A stretch of DNA of 64,000 nucleotides, from assembly GCF_025311495.1 (NCBI RefSeq), contig NZ_CP104398.1, positions 310,001 to 374,000 of the forward strand. The letters are read 5' to 3'. A model generated the notes under the pieces. That model made no database searches and had not been told where the DNA came from. It saw nothing but the letters and a program-made list of their open reading frames with translations. Below are positions 52,547-61,751 of this stretch, in pieces (positions within the stretch are counted from its first letter, which is position 1; each line of letters starts with the position of its first letter). The position numbers and the translations under genes are program-made. The stretch is from Limosilactobacillus oris (GTDB lineage: Bacteria > Bacillota > Bacilli > Lactobacillales > Lactobacillaceae).

Positions 52547-53749
52547 GTTATTTATAACTGCCGGGAGTTTTAGTAGCCCACTGACAAGCAGGGCAATGAC
52601 GATAATTACCGGTGATAGTTCAACCGCTACCAGGAAAAAGAGGAGGACGATCACAAGGATCGGTTTCCCTAAAATTCTGGTCAAGCTGGCAGTTACCACA
52701 ACGATGGCATTGACCCGCAGGTTCCCAGGCAGGAGCATTGCGCAGGCAACTCCAACTGCCACGCTCGAAAAGATTGCCGGGAAAATCGTTCCCCCGCGCC
52801 AGCCCATTACGAAGCCCAGGTTGGTCAGCACTGCTTTGAGCAGGGCGAGCAGGATCAGGAAGGCAACCGATAAATTGAGGGCTTCGTTACTAAACGGCAC
52901 AATCCGGAATTCGCCGGAAAACATGACGTCAGGACTAACCAACGAAGCTAGTGCTAAGGTCAGCCCAAAGATGATTCCCTGCATGACTGGCCCCAGGCGA
53001 ATGTTGATCAGCTTGGCGAAACTATTTTCAAGGTAGACGAAGAAGCAGCCAAAAGCGATCCCGACAACCATTGCCGGCAGCCAGGTCCACAGGTTGGCTG
53101 GCGCCCATTGAATAGCCTGGTGGTGAATACCAAAGGCCCCTTCTTCCGGAAATAATTTAAAAATAATACTGGCGCCCACGACCCCAACAATAGTCAAGGC
53201 GGTCACCGTCGCTAAGCGCTCCGCCTTTGAATGAAATAATGCCGAAAAGCGCGGCGCTTGCTTTAACTGTACTGGGTCCATTCGTCCGCTCCATAAGTTC
53301 CGGGCGGGCTGAACGGAGGAACTGGACTTTTCCCAGCGCAGGCGGTCACCGAGCCAGTTGATCATACTGCCCGTCAGGACTGCTGTGGACGCTTCAGGAC
53401 CAACACTTCCACCAAGCCCAAGAACCAAGAGACCGAGGACCAGTGACTTCCACCACTGGTGATAATCCAGTTCACCATGGAGTCTGACCTTGCTCAGCAC
53501 CTGTTCAATCGTCCAGGGGTAGTTCCCCCAGTGGCGGTTCAACCAGCCGACCAGGCCTCCGCCGAGCCCACACACCAGGAAGGGATACCAACGACCAAAC
53601 GCATTATCACCGTGTAAGTAGGAGTGCCAGACCAGCTCAATTAGCCAGTTGACAAAATTAAGGTAGCTTGCCGTGGCAACCCCAATCACGAAGCTCCAAA
53701 CGATAGCATATATTCCAAGGTTGAGTTGGCGTTTCCACTGTTTTTTCAT
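52544..53749 (-). CDS. ClC-family chloride channel/transporter-like protein
   Basis: 401 aa, ~10 helices. GLGGSVGPEASTAVLTG corresponds to the GxxGPE selectivity motif, and GWRGGTIFPAIFSSVAVGVA to the second GxFxP motif, as in ClC proteins. May carry chloride or fluoride with protons. Stop-to-start gap with the upstream MarR gene is only 3 bp, so they form one operon. Confidence 0.83.
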   Translation of the reverse strand: MKKQWKRQLNLGIYAIVWSFVIGVATASYLNFVNWLIELVWHSYLHGDNAFGRWYPFLVCGLGGGLVGWLNRHWGNYPWTIEQVLSKVRLHGELDYHQWWKSLVLGLLVLGLGGSVGPEASTAVLTGSMINWLGDRLRWEKSSSSVQPARNLWSGRMDPVQLKQAPRFSALFHSKAERLATVTALTIVGVVGASIIFKLFPEEGAFGIHHQAIQWAPANLWTWLPAMVVGIAFGCFFVYLENSFAKLINIRLGPVMQGIIFGLTLALASLVSPDVMFSGEFRIVPFSNEALNLSVAFLILLALLKAVLTNLGFVMGWRGGTIFPAIFSSVAVGVACAMLLPGNLRVNAIVVVTASLTRILGKPILVIVLLFFLVAVELSPVIIVIALLVSGLLKLPAVINN

Positions 53750-53752
53750 TTG

Positions 53753-54253
53753 CTATTCTGCCCCCGCTTTGCCAAATTGTCCTTCTAACCGTTGCAAGTC
53801 GCGCAAGAAGCTAGCAACGAGCCGCAAGTCCTGGGAAGAATACTTCTTTAGTAGCGCGGCTTCAATGTTTGTCCTGATCGATTCGTGCATTTCGTCGTGG
53901 GCAGCAGCTACCTGTCTTCCCTGGGGAGTCAAAGAGTAGTAAATTTTCTTTTGGTCATCTGGCCGCTTATTGGCCCGTACCAAATCATACTCCAATAATT
54001 TTTGGGCCGCCCGGGTAACCCCACCGCGGGTAACCCTAATTTTCTGGGCAAGTTCAATTCCAGTCAGCGGAGCATCTTCCAGGGCCGAAAGGATGTGGAG
54101 GGCGACTAACGAGAGTCTGGTCACGGTCTCCTGAAGATTCTCGTTAGCTAGATGGTGCTGGAGCCATTGCTGTTCGTACGACCCACGTGGATTCTCGTGG
54201 GCTGCCCGGAGTTCCTGGATAGCCCGATAGATTTCATCAGTAGCAGTAGTCAT
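53753..54253 (-). CDS. MarR-family regulator upstream of the ClC gene
   Basis: 166 aa: winged helix ALEDAPLTGIELAQKIRVTRGGVTRAAQKLLEYDLVRANKRPDDQKK with the DDxxx wing. Probably autoregulates itself and the ClC gene. Confidence 0.87.
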   Translation of the reverse strand: MTTATDEIYRAIQELRAAHENPRGSYEQQWLQHHLANENLQETVTRLSLVALHILSALEDAPLTGIELAQKIRVTRGGVTRAAQKLLEYDLVRANKRPDDQKKIYYSLTPQGRQVAAAHDEMHESIRTNIEAALLKKYSSQDLRLVASFLRDLQRLEGQFGKAGAE

Positions 54254-54289
54254 AAAAATACGTTCACCAGCCTTTTTTTACTGATTATA

Positions 54290-54976
54290 TCAAAAATGCT
54301 GTGCAAGCGTTTCGGCTTGGGTGAGCGCCTGCTTTAAAATCGCCGCTCGCTGGTCATGGTGGGCGTCAGCACCTTCAATGAAGAGCTTTGTAACGTCCTT
54401 AATACTGTAGAACTTCATCATGTTAGTTAGGTAAGTATCGCCCAGGTCCTGTAACGCACAGCTTTCCTTGCTTTGAATCCCCAAGGCCTTGCGAACCAAG
54501 AATTTGACAATCCCCCACTTACCGCTTCGGTGGTATTCACTCCCCGCCGCCTGAATATGCAGGGCTTTCTTTCCCTCCAGCAAGCCGACCGGCCCCTTTG
54601 ACGTGTACTTGAAAGTTTTATGGGCTACCGCTGTCAGATCAAGGTACTGCTTCATTTCAGCCGGCAGAAAGTGATTGTACATCGGGTTGACAAAAACGTA
54701 CTTGTCAGCATTGATAAACTCGTCCAGCCATTCCTCGTGGCGCTTTAGCAGCGCCTTTTCTTCCCCGGTCATTGGCTCATCAAACTTTTGCTTTCGCCAG
54801 GCTTCCATCGTCACATCGTTCAGCGGGGGAACGCCGCCCGCAGCATACAAGTCCCGGATGATGATTTGGTCGTTGGAGTGACTTTGCCGGTAGGAATCAA
54901 TGAAATGCTGACTAACCGTCAGTGACAAGCTGTTTGAAGTATGCGGATGGGCTTGAATTACTAATAACGTACTCAT
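54290..54976 (-). CDS. FMN-dependent NADH:quinone/azo reductase (AzoR-like)
   Basis: 228 aa flavodoxin-fold reductase. LLVIQAHPHTSNSLS is the FMN-phosphate loop, FVNPMYNHFLPAEMKQYLD the conserved NPMxNxxxP-type motif, and IQAAGSEY the third FMN contact. Reduces quinones or azo dyes with NADH. The promoter region carries a perfect inverted repeat, so a MarR/HxlR-like repressor is likely; the nearest MarR gene faces the same way. Confidence 0.88.
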   Translation of the reverse strand: MSTLLVIQAHPHTSNSLSLTVSQHFIDSYRQSHSNDQIIIRDLYAAGGVPPLNDVTMEAWRKQKFDEPMTGEEKALLKRHEEWLDEFINADKYVFVNPMYNHFLPAEMKQYLDLTAVAHKTFKYTSKGPVGLLEGKKALHIQAAGSEYHRSGKWGIVKFLVRKALGIQSKESCALQDLGDTYLTNMMKFYSIKDVTKLFIEGADAHHDQRAAILKQALTQAETLAQHF

Positions 54977-55029
54977 GATTAATCTCTCCTTTATTGACTA
55001 GCAACATAAATCAATTGTAGTTTATCATC

Positions 55030-55052
55030 ATTTTGTTGAGTGTCAACAAAAT
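55030..55052 (-). promoter_or_regulatory. Operator over the azoreductase promoter
   Basis: Perfect 10-bp arms ATTTTGTTGA/TCAACAAAAT around GTG. On the minus strand it includes the -35-like TTGACA. The repressor is not identified. Confidence 0.65.
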
Positions 55053-55176
55053 CGTAGTTGAGAATATTTGGCGGATTTACCCTTTAATTCTGGTCGAGAT
55101 ATGATAAAATGCTACTATCAAGACGGATTATCCGGCAATAATGTTCGGATTTTGCTGATCAGACAGGGAGAATAGA

Positions 55177-55716
55177 ATGAATAACGATATTGAACAGGTC
55201 TTATACAGTCAAGAAGAAGTTAACCAGCGAATCGACGAACTCGCGGCAATCCTCACCGCTAAGTACCAGGGTGAATTTCCAGTCGTCGTACCGGTAATGA
55301 CTGGGGCAATGATGTTTGCGACCGAGTTGATGAAGCGCCTGCCATTCAAGCTCAACATTGATTACGTTGATGTATCCAGTTATGAGGATAACTCCCAATC
55401 ATCAGGACGGGTGCGCCTGCTCCGGGACCTTTCCCATGACGTGAATGGGCGGCCAGTTTTAATCATCGAAGACATCGTGGACACCGGTCACACCCTCCAA
55501 TTCTTGAACAAGCTGTTTGCCAGCCGGGGCGCCAAGAGCATTGAAACCTGCTCCCTTCTGGACAAGCCGGCCCGCCGGGAAGTCGAAGTCAACGCTGATT
55601 ATGTCGGCTTCGAGGTGCCAAACGAATTCATCGTTGGCTACGGCCTTGACTATGACGGCCTTTACCGCAACCTCCCCTACGTTGGAATCTTAAAACGCTC
55701 AGTTTATGAAAATTAA
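55177..55716 (+). CDS. hpt: Hypoxanthine phosphoribosyltransferase
   Basis: 179 aa purine-salvage enzyme converting hypoxanthine or guanine plus PRPP to IMP or GMP. PRPP motif VLIIEDIVDTGHTL near residue 96 with its two acidic residues, VVPVMTGAMMFATEL near the start, and the flexible-loop SSYEDNSQSSG. Intact essential-type gene on the right border of the decay zone. GGGAG ribosome site. Confidence 0.95.
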   Translation: MNNDIEQVLYSQEEVNQRIDELAAILTAKYQGEFPVVVPVMTGAMMFATELMKRLPFKLNIDYVDVSSYEDNSQSSGRVRLLRDLSHDVNGRPVLIIEDIVDTGHTLQFLNKLFASRGAKSIETCSLLDKPARREVEVNADYVGFEVPNEFIVGYGLDYDGLYRNLPYVGILKRSVYEN

Positions 55717-55760
55717 AAATGAAGTCTGTTGCACAGCAGTGTGTGGCAGGCTTCATTTTT
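55717..55760. terminator. Bidirectional terminator after hpt
   Basis: AAAATGAAGTCTG/CAGGCTTCATTTTT imperfect stem between convergent genes. Confidence 0.8.
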
Positions 55761-55761
55761 A

Positions 55762-56730
55762 TTACAAGTTTTGCTTAAAGAAACTATCAATCTTGCCAAA
55801 CGGAATCTTATCCATTTGGTCATAAAGGTCCGTGTGGGTAGCGTTAGGTACCAATACTAATTCCTTGTTGTCACCCTTTAATTTTTTAAAGGTATCTTCC
55901 CCCATGTAGCGTGAGTGAGCCTTTTCACCATGAACGATCAAAACGGCATTCTTGATGTCTTCCGGGTGAACTAGGATCTGCGTATTCATCCAGGCTGGCT
56001 GACTCTGCAAAACCCAGCCTTCATTGGAGTTAACGGAACGCTTATGGTAACCGCGCTTGGTCTTGTAGTAAGCACTGTACTGCTTAACAAAGTCCGGTTG
56101 GTCATCAGGAGCCGGTTAATCGTCGCAGCCACCCGCCTTTGCCAAATCCTGCTGACTATATTCCTTGGTGCGTTGTTCCGCAATTTGCTTTTTGCTTGCA
56201 TAACGTTCCTCAGCAGTTCACTGATCAAAGTAGCCCCAGGCACCAACCTGTGGCATATCATACATCGTCACTGCTGCCGTGGCCTTAATCCGGGGATTAA
56301 TTGCCGCGGCGTTGAGCGAAATACCTCCCCAACCACAAATACCGATAATTCCGATTTTTTCTGGATCAACATTACTGAGGTTGCTTAAATAGTCCACTGC
56401 CGCTTGGTAGTCTTCAGTATTAATATCCAATGAAAAAACGTCGCGGACATCGCCACCACTTTCGCCAGTAAAGGATGGATCAAATGCAATCGTTAAATGC
56501 CCTTTTTCAGCCATTGTTTGCGCGTAAAGGCCACTTGATTGTTCTTTAACTGCTCCAAAGGGCCCTGCCACTGCTAATGCCGGTAATTTGCCCTCATAAT
56601 TTTTAGGTGTGTACTGGTCAGCTGCCAGCGTAATTCCAAAGTGATTGGTGAAAGTGACCTTCTTGTGATCAACTTTATCGCTTTTAGGAAAAACCTTATC
56701 CCACTCTTGAGTTAAATGTAATTCTTGCAT
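55762..56730 (-). pseudogene. Alpha/beta hydrolase (YcjY/dienelactone-hydrolase-like), two nonsense codons
   Basis: A single 322-residue frame interrupted by TGA at codon 171 (56218-56220) and TAA at codon 205 (56116-56118). Before the stops: VAGPFGAVKEQSSGLYA and the nucleophile elbow GICGWGG with Cys, as in dienelactone-hydrolase relatives. After them: VHGEKAHSRYMGEDTF and the His region NATHTDLY. Divergent from an intact LysR gene. Confidence 0.87.
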
Positions 56731-56873
56731 TGCTATTTCCTTTAATTATGGATTTCCATTGACTTAATAAATGCCGCTTATCTAATATTTTCTATTATAT
56801 TGACCCTAACCTATAATCGGAAATACTTATATAATATCAATAACAATAGCTTTTAGTTATAGGAGGAAGTGAA

Positions 56874-57758
56874 ATGGAATTAAGAGTACTGCGCTACTTT
56901 CTCGCCGTGGCTCAGAAACGGAACATCACTAAGGCCGCGCAGGAATTGCTTATCTCGCAGCCGACACTTTCTAAGCAACTGGCCGACCTGGAAGACGAAC
57001 TCGGTGTCCAACTCTTTATTCGTGGACACCGGCAAATTACCCTAACGGATGAAGGAGAATATTTACAGACGCGAGCCAGGGAGATTACCCAGCTAGCCGA
57101 GCAAACCGCCTTAAACATTAAAGGTCAAGAAGTCATCAGCGGAACAATTTCAATTGGTGCTGGGGAAAGCATTGCCATGGAAAGGATTATGCGGGTCCTT
57201 AGTGAAATTATTAAAGACTATTCTGATGTCAAGGTTCGCTTAATCAGTGGCAACGCTGACGAAATGGAAACGGCCCTCCAACACGGAAGCATTGACTTCG
57301 CAGTGTTAATGGCAAATCGCTCGCTTGATAATTACCATCATCTTCAGATTCCCGAAAGCGACCGGTGGGGATTAGTGATGCGGAAAGATGATTCCCTCGC
57401 AAACAAAGCGGAGATCAGTCCTGAAGATCTTGCTGACCTTCCCCTTTTAATGTCAGAACAAGCGATTGAAGAACACCGTTTTCAAAGTTGGTGGGGTAAC
57501 CTCGACAGAAAAATGAACATTATCGGAACCTATTCCCTGGTTTTTAACGCTCAATTAATGGTGGCCCAAGGGAGCGCCTACCTAGTTACTTTTGACCATC
57601 TGATTAATAATGCTAATAACAGTCAACTAACTTTCCGCCCCCTTGCACCTGCACTGACCGAAACTACCAATGTAATTTGGAAAAAGAATGTTACTCAATC
57701 TAAAGCCGCTCAGCTTTTCATAAAACGCCTCATGGCATCACTAGACACATACGCATAA
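56874..57758 (+). CDS. LysR-family regulator (CynR/CbbR-like)
   Basis: 294 aa. N-terminal HTH: LRVLRYFLAVAQKRNITKAAQELLISQPTLSKQLADLEDELG. Effector-binding domain follows. Intact and divergent from the broken hydrolase, its likely target. AGGAGG ribosome site. Confidence 0.9.
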   Translation: MELRVLRYFLAVAQKRNITKAAQELLISQPTLSKQLADLEDELGVQLFIRGHRQITLTDEGEYLQTRAREITQLAEQTALNIKGQEVISGTISIGAGESIAMERIMRVLSEIIKDYSDVKVRLISGNADEMETALQHGSIDFAVLMANRSLDNYHHLQIPESDRWGLVMRKDDSLANKAEISPEDLADLPLLMSEQAIEEHRFQSWWGNLDRKMNIIGTYSLVFNAQLMVAQGSAYLVTFDHLINNANNSQLTFRPLAPALTETTNVIWKKNVTQSKAAQLFIKRLMASLDTYA

Positions 57759-57770
57759 CATTATAAAAAT

Positions 57771-57798
57771 GGTCTAACCGGATGTTAGATCTTTTTTT
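57771..57798 (+). terminator. Terminator after the LysR gene
   Basis: GGTCTAAC/GTTAGATC stem, then T7. Confidence 0.8.
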
Positions 57799-57802
57799 GT
57801 AG

Positions 57803-57862
57803 TTGACAGGTGAGTATTCACTCACTATAATAACCGCAAAGTCTAAGTGAGTGTTCACTCAC
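57803..57862 (+). promoter_or_regulatory. Consensus promoter with two TetR operators
   Basis: TTGACA (57803-57808), exactly 17 bp, TATAAT (57826-57831). The spacer holds GTGAGTATTCACTCAC (57810-57825). A second copy, GTGAGTGTTCACTCAC (57847-57862), lies just before the ribosome site. Both are near-perfect palindromes and should bind the TetR protein encoded at 59744. Confidence 0.88.
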
Positions 57863-57877
57863 CAAGGAGGTACAATT

Positions 57878-58624
57878 ATGCAACACTTAATTGAGCTTGA
57901 TCATTTAGCCAAGTCATTTGGTAACCGCGCTATCCTTCACGATATTAATTTAGCTGTCAACCGCGGGGAAATCGTTGGCCTGATTGGCCCATCTGGTTCC
58001 GGGAAAACCACGACTATCAAAACAATGCTGGGGATGGAAAAGGCAACTTCCGGTACCACCCTCGTTTCGGGTCAACAAATGCCTAATCGGCAGATTCTTG
58101 GGCAGATTGGTTACATGGCCCAATCGGATGCTCTATATGAAAGCCTATCGGCCCGGGAAAACCTAGAATTCTTTGGTGAAATGAAGGGCGTTACTGGTAA
58201 AAAATTAAAGCAGGAAATCGCCCATGTCAGTCAGGTGGTCGATTTAACAAGTGATCTTAACCAACGCGTCAGTGGCTATTCAGGTGGGATGAAGCGCCGC
58301 CTGTCACTAGCGATTGCCCTCCTCGGTCAGCCTGAATTATTAATTCTGGATGAGCCAACGGTCGGGATTGACCCCGCATTGCGGAGAAAGATCTGGAAAG
58401 AGCTAAAGACATTGCGCAATCAAGGTCAAAGTGTCCTAATTACTACCCATGTCATGGATGAGACCGAACTCACCGACCGGGTCGCCCTCTTATTGCATGG
58501 TGATGTCATTGCCTTTGCTTCGCCACAAGAATTGGAAAAGCAGTATGGAGTCCCGACAATTGAAGATGTCTTCTTAACGGCAGAAAAGGAGGAAGAACAA
58601 AATGAGAACCCTCGCCATCACTAA
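57878..58624 (+). CDS. ABC exporter ATPase
   Basis: 248 aa from ATG 57878 with AAGGAGG (a longer reading from 57851 overlaps the operator). Walker A GPSGSGKTT near residue 36, signature YSGGMKRRLSLAIAL, Walker B LLILDEPTVGID. First gene of an ATPase-permease-TetR operon. The 3' end overlaps the permease start. Confidence 0.92.
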   Translation: MQHLIELDHLAKSFGNRAILHDINLAVNRGEIVGLIGPSGSGKTTTIKTMLGMEKATSGTTLVSGQQMPNRQILGQIGYMAQSDALYESLSARENLEFFGEMKGVTGKKLKQEIAHVSQVVDLTSDLNQRVSGYSGGMKRRLSLAIALLGQPELLILDEPTVGIDPALRRKIWKELKTLRNQGQSVLITTHVMDETELTDRVALLLHGDVIAFASPQELEKQYGVPTIEDVFLTAEKEEEQNENPRHH

Positions 58625-59720
58625 ACGAATTTTGAAGGAACTGCTCCGGGATAAGCGAACCCTCGCTCTAATGTTTCTTGCGCCAATCTTGATTATGTGG
58701 TTGATGAACGTCATGTTCTCTGCTAATTCAAAGACGGATGTTGAAATTGCAACTGTCAACGTTAGCCAAACGATTCGCCACAACCTGGCTCAGGTTGATG
58801 GCGCTACAGTGACACCCACGAAAACGGTCCGCCAAGCCGAAGATAAACTTAAAAGTGACCATGTTGACGCGGTAATCGAATACCAAGAGAAAGGAAACCG
58901 TCTCAACGTAACGTACGCTAATACTGATTCCAGCAAGACTGCACTGACTAAACAAGCACTTAAAGCAGCAATCACCGGGCAAACCATCACGACCCTTTCT
59001 ACCGGAATCCAGCAATTGCAGTCAGTGATTAAAGACACTAACCCTAGCTTCAACGCTCCACAGCAAAGTAATAAGGCACCATCAATCAGCAACCACTACC
59101 AATACGGAAACGCTGATACCGGCTTCTTCGCTAAGATTGTGCCAATCCTCATGGGCTTCTTCATCTTCTTCTTTGTTTTCCTTATCTCTGGAATGGCCCT
59201 GCTCAAGGAACGAACATCAGGTACGCTTGACCGCCTCCTGGCGACACCGGTTAAAAGGAGTGAAATTGTTTTCGGCTACATGCTCAGCTATGGGATCCTC
59301 TCTATCCTGCAATCGACGGTCATCGTGATGGCAACCATCTGGCTATTAAAGGTCGAAGTGGTTGGTAATATCCTCAACATTATTATCATTAGCGTCCTGC
59401 TGGCCTTTGTCGCCCTCGCCTTCGGGATTTTAATGTCAACTTTGGCTAACTCTGAATTTCAGATGATGCAATTTATCCCGCTAGTAGTGGTGCCGCAAGT
59501 CTTCTTCTCGGGAATCATTCCACTTGATTCAATGGCTTCCTGGGTCCAGTACATTGGTAAAATCCTTCCCCTAACTTACACCGGGGATGCGTTAACCCAA
59601 ATCGTAATGTACGGAAAAGGATTACCGTGTCTCGGCGGTGACATTTTAGCCCTGCTGATTTTCCTCATCGTCCTCCTCTGGTTGAACATCATTGGCCTGA
59701 AACACTACCGCAAAGTATAA
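58602..59720 (+). CDS. ABC-2 exporter permease
   Basis: 372 aa. N-terminal helix (LALMFLAPILIMWLMNVMFS), a large extracellular domain (residues ~40-185), then five helices including GTLDRLLATPVKRSEIVFGY. This is the YhgE/DrrB-like ABC-2 layout of drug or lipid exporters. Confidence 0.9.
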   Translation: MRTLAITKRILKELLRDKRTLALMFLAPILIMWLMNVMFSANSKTDVEIATVNVSQTIRHNLAQVDGATVTPTKTVRQAEDKLKSDHVDAVIEYQEKGNRLNVTYANTDSSKTALTKQALKAAITGQTITTLSTGIQQLQSVIKDTNPSFNAPQQSNKAPSISNHYQYGNADTGFFAKIVPILMGFFIFFFVFLISGMALLKERTSGTLDRLLATPVKRSEIVFGYMLSYGILSILQSTVIVMATIWLLKVEVVGNILNIIIISVLLAFVALAFGILMSTLANSEFQMMQFIPLVVVPQVFFSGIIPLDSMASWVQYIGKILPLTYTGDALTQIVMYGKGLPCLGGDILALLIFLIVLLWLNIIGLKHYRKV

Positions 59721-59743
59721 TAAGGGAAAAGGAGGCGCTAACC

Positions 59744-60361
59744 TTGTCACAAGTATTAAATAATTATGCCGCCCAGCTTGACCAAGCAAAAATGCCGGCC
59801 GGCAAGAAGAAAGTCCTTCAAACCGCCCTGACCCTCTTCGCCAATAATGGCTTTCACGCCACTACAACCGCGAAAATCGCCAAACAGGCCGGGGTCAGTG
59901 AAGGAACAATTTATAAGTATTTCAAGTCGAAGGACGATTTGCTGGGGAAGCTACTGGAGCCGATCCTATTTGAAATCAAGGATAACTTCTTCGCGACGAT
60001 TGACGATTCGCAGTCGTTAGAAGAGCTGGTAGCCTTCATTGTTGCCGATCGTCTGGAATTTATCGAAGTTAACTTTGCTTTCATCCGGCTGATTATCCAG
60101 GAAGTCTTAACCAACCGGCTGGCACCCCAGTACTACGGTGCTTTCTTCAATGGCGATAATGGAATGTTCGACCGGGTCCGGGAGTTGCAAAGCCATTACC
60201 CGGAGATTAATCAGCAACTCATCCCGAGCCAGTTGCTGCGGGCGTTTGTTGGCCCCCTTCTAACCTACGTCGTTCAGGAAAGAATTTTTCAAATCCCCGG
60301 CACAACAACCGACCGCCAAGTTATCGTCAAGCAAATTATCGCCAGCCTAACTTTTAAGTAA
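59744..60361 (+). CDS. TetR-family repressor of the exporter operon
   Basis: 205 aa starting with TTG behind AAAGGAGG. HTH: ALTLFANNGFHATTTAKIAKQAGVSEGTIYKYFKSKDDLLGKLL. Third gene of the operon it probably represses through the two GTGAGTRTTCACTCAC operators. Ligand unknown, likely the exported compound. Confidence 0.92.
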   Translation: MSQVLNNYAAQLDQAKMPAGKKKVLQTALTLFANNGFHATTTAKIAKQAGVSEGTIYKYFKSKDDLLGKLLEPILFEIKDNFFATIDDSQSLEELVAFIVADRLEFIEVNFAFIRLIIQEVLTNRLAPQYYGAFFNGDNGMFDRVRELQSHYPEINQQLIPSQLLRAFVGPLLTYVVQERIFQIPGTTTDRQVIVKQIIASLTFK

Positions 60362-60362
60362 A

Positions 60363-60412
60363 TAATCAGCAGGCAATGAGTGCATGTTTCATTGCCTGCT
60401 GATTTATTTTTA
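60363..60412 (+). terminator. Terminator after the exporter operon
   Basis: 16-bp perfect stem AATCAGCAGGCAATGA/TCATTGCCTGCTGATT followed by TATTTTT. Confidence 0.92.
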
Positions 60413-60490
60413 AAAATTTAGTTATTTAATCAAAGCATTTATTTCAACGTTGAGATTGATATTGCTAACCCCTACTCCCTACCTGCCCGT

Positions 60491-60519
60491 TTGCATTCTT
60501 TCAATCAAGCGAGTATGCT
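60491..60519 (+). promoter_or_regulatory. Promoter of the metal-binding protein gene
   Basis: TTGCAT (60491-60496), 17 bp, TATGCT (60514-60519), with the Zur-like box starting about 12 bp downstream. Confidence 0.5.
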
Positions 60520-60530
60520 TCTTGATTGTA

Positions 60531-60549
60531 AATAGTAATCATTACGATT
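60531..60549. promoter_or_regulatory. Zur/Fur-type operator
   Basis: AATAGTAATCATTACGATT, a 9-1-9 inverted repeat differing at one pair from perfect (ATCGTAAT-style Zur core TAATNATTA). Lies at the transcript start of a zinc/manganese-binding protein gene. Confidence 0.75.
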
Positions 60550-60565
60550 AAGAAGGAGAAATTGT

Positions 60566-61477
60566 ATGCAAAAGAAATCTACTTGGGGCTGGAGTGCCCT
60601 AATTGCTATCTTAGTAATCGTCCTAGTGGCGGCTCTTGTTCCTTGGAAATCAATTGGCAGCCGGCAAAAGCCGATCCGTGTTGTTACCGGAATGGACTTT
60701 TATGGTGAGGTTGCCAAGCAGATAGCCGGCAGCCATGGTCAAGTCACCTCGTTTATCAATAATCCCTCTGTGGACCCTCATGACTACCAGCCAGGAACTA
60801 AGGAAGCCCGGGCAGGTGGAAATGCCAACGTGGTAGTTGAAAATGGTCTTGGCTACGACCAATGGATGAACAAACTGACACGTGCCAACGCCGGGCAAAA
60901 TGCCAAAATAATCAACGTTGGTCAACTAGCCGGCAAAAAAGTCGGTGATAATGAACATATCTGGTACCAGCCAGCTACCATGGAGAAACTCGCCCACCGT
61001 TTGGCAAAGCAATATAGTAAGCTCGACCCAGAGCACGCGGCTGATTACCAGCAGAACGCTCAAAGTTACCTCGCCTCACTGCGACCACTTAAACAGGAAA
61101 TCAACCAGGTCAAGCGCCAGGTGAACCCCAATAATCGACAGGTGGCCGTCAGTGAGCCCGTCTTTGACTACGCCCTCAGCAACCTTGGCTATCAGGTAAT
61201 GGACCGTCACTTTGCAAAAGCAGTTGAAGATGGTAGCGACCCGTCACCCAAAGACATTGCTGAACTCCAAGCCGCCATCAAAAATCATCAAATCGCATTT
61301 TTCGTTAATAATTCGCAAGCTAGTGATTCGGTAGTTAAAAATCTGGTCAAACTTGCCCAGCAAAACAACGTTCCCGTCCTGAACGTGACGGAAACCAAAC
61401 CGAAAGGAAAAACCTACACTGAATGGATGTTAAATCAGTACAAGGCCCTGGCTGCAATTCAAAAGCGGGAACAATAA
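60566..61477 (+). CDS. Zinc/manganese ABC substrate-binding protein (ZnuA/AdcA-like), orphan
   Basis: 303 aa. N-terminal anchor SALIAILVIVLVAALVPW has no lipobox Cys, so it is tethered by the helix. Metal ligands: His in SVDPHDYQP, His in NEHIWYQP near residue 133, Glu in VSEPVFDY and Asp/Glu near ETKPKGKTY. No ATPase or permease gene follows, so it must work with a transporter encoded elsewhere. The Zur-like box suggests zinc. Confidence 0.88.
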   Translation: MQKKSTWGWSALIAILVIVLVAALVPWKSIGSRQKPIRVVTGMDFYGEVAKQIAGSHGQVTSFINNPSVDPHDYQPGTKEARAGGNANVVVENGLGYDQWMNKLTRANAGQNAKIINVGQLAGKKVGDNEHIWYQPATMEKLAHRLAKQYSKLDPEHAADYQQNAQSYLASLRPLKQEINQVKRQVNPNNRQVAVSEPVFDYALSNLGYQVMDRHFAKAVEDGSDPSPKDIAELQAAIKNHQIAFFVNNSQASDSVVKNLVKLAQQNNVPVLNVTETKPKGKTYTEWMLNQYKALAAIQKREQ

Positions 61478-61751
61478 TGTATTAAAGCTGGAATACTGTT
61501 CTGTATGCAGAACAATATTTTAGGTTTATCAACCTGTATATTGAACACTGTATCGCCAAAATCGACTTATCAAAACTGGAAACCCATTGATAGTTAGCGG
61601 TTGGTGAATTAGAAATCAACCTTTTGCTCCACAACTATCCTTACGGAAGCGCTCAGAAACTTTATTTGAAAGACAAACGACCCAAATCAGCTATTACCGC
61701 CGATTTTGGTCGTTTGTTGCTTACTAGGGAATAAGGAAATTTGGCCGATGT
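61478..61751. other. Intergenic stretch holding repeat copy C
   Basis: 274 bp. First ~100 bp show no ORF with a ribosome site. The rest is occupied by the structured repeat. Confidence 0.6.
61586..61722. repeat. Structured intergenic repeat, copy C
   Basis: GATAGTT/AACTATC and GGTTG/CAACC form a first stem-loop. ATCCTTACGGAAG follows, and then AAACGACCCAAATC pairs with GATTTTGGTCGTTT around CAGCT and GCC. The ATCCTTRCGGARG box and GACAAACGNCCCAAATCAGCT tail are shared with copy B. Confidence 0.7.
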
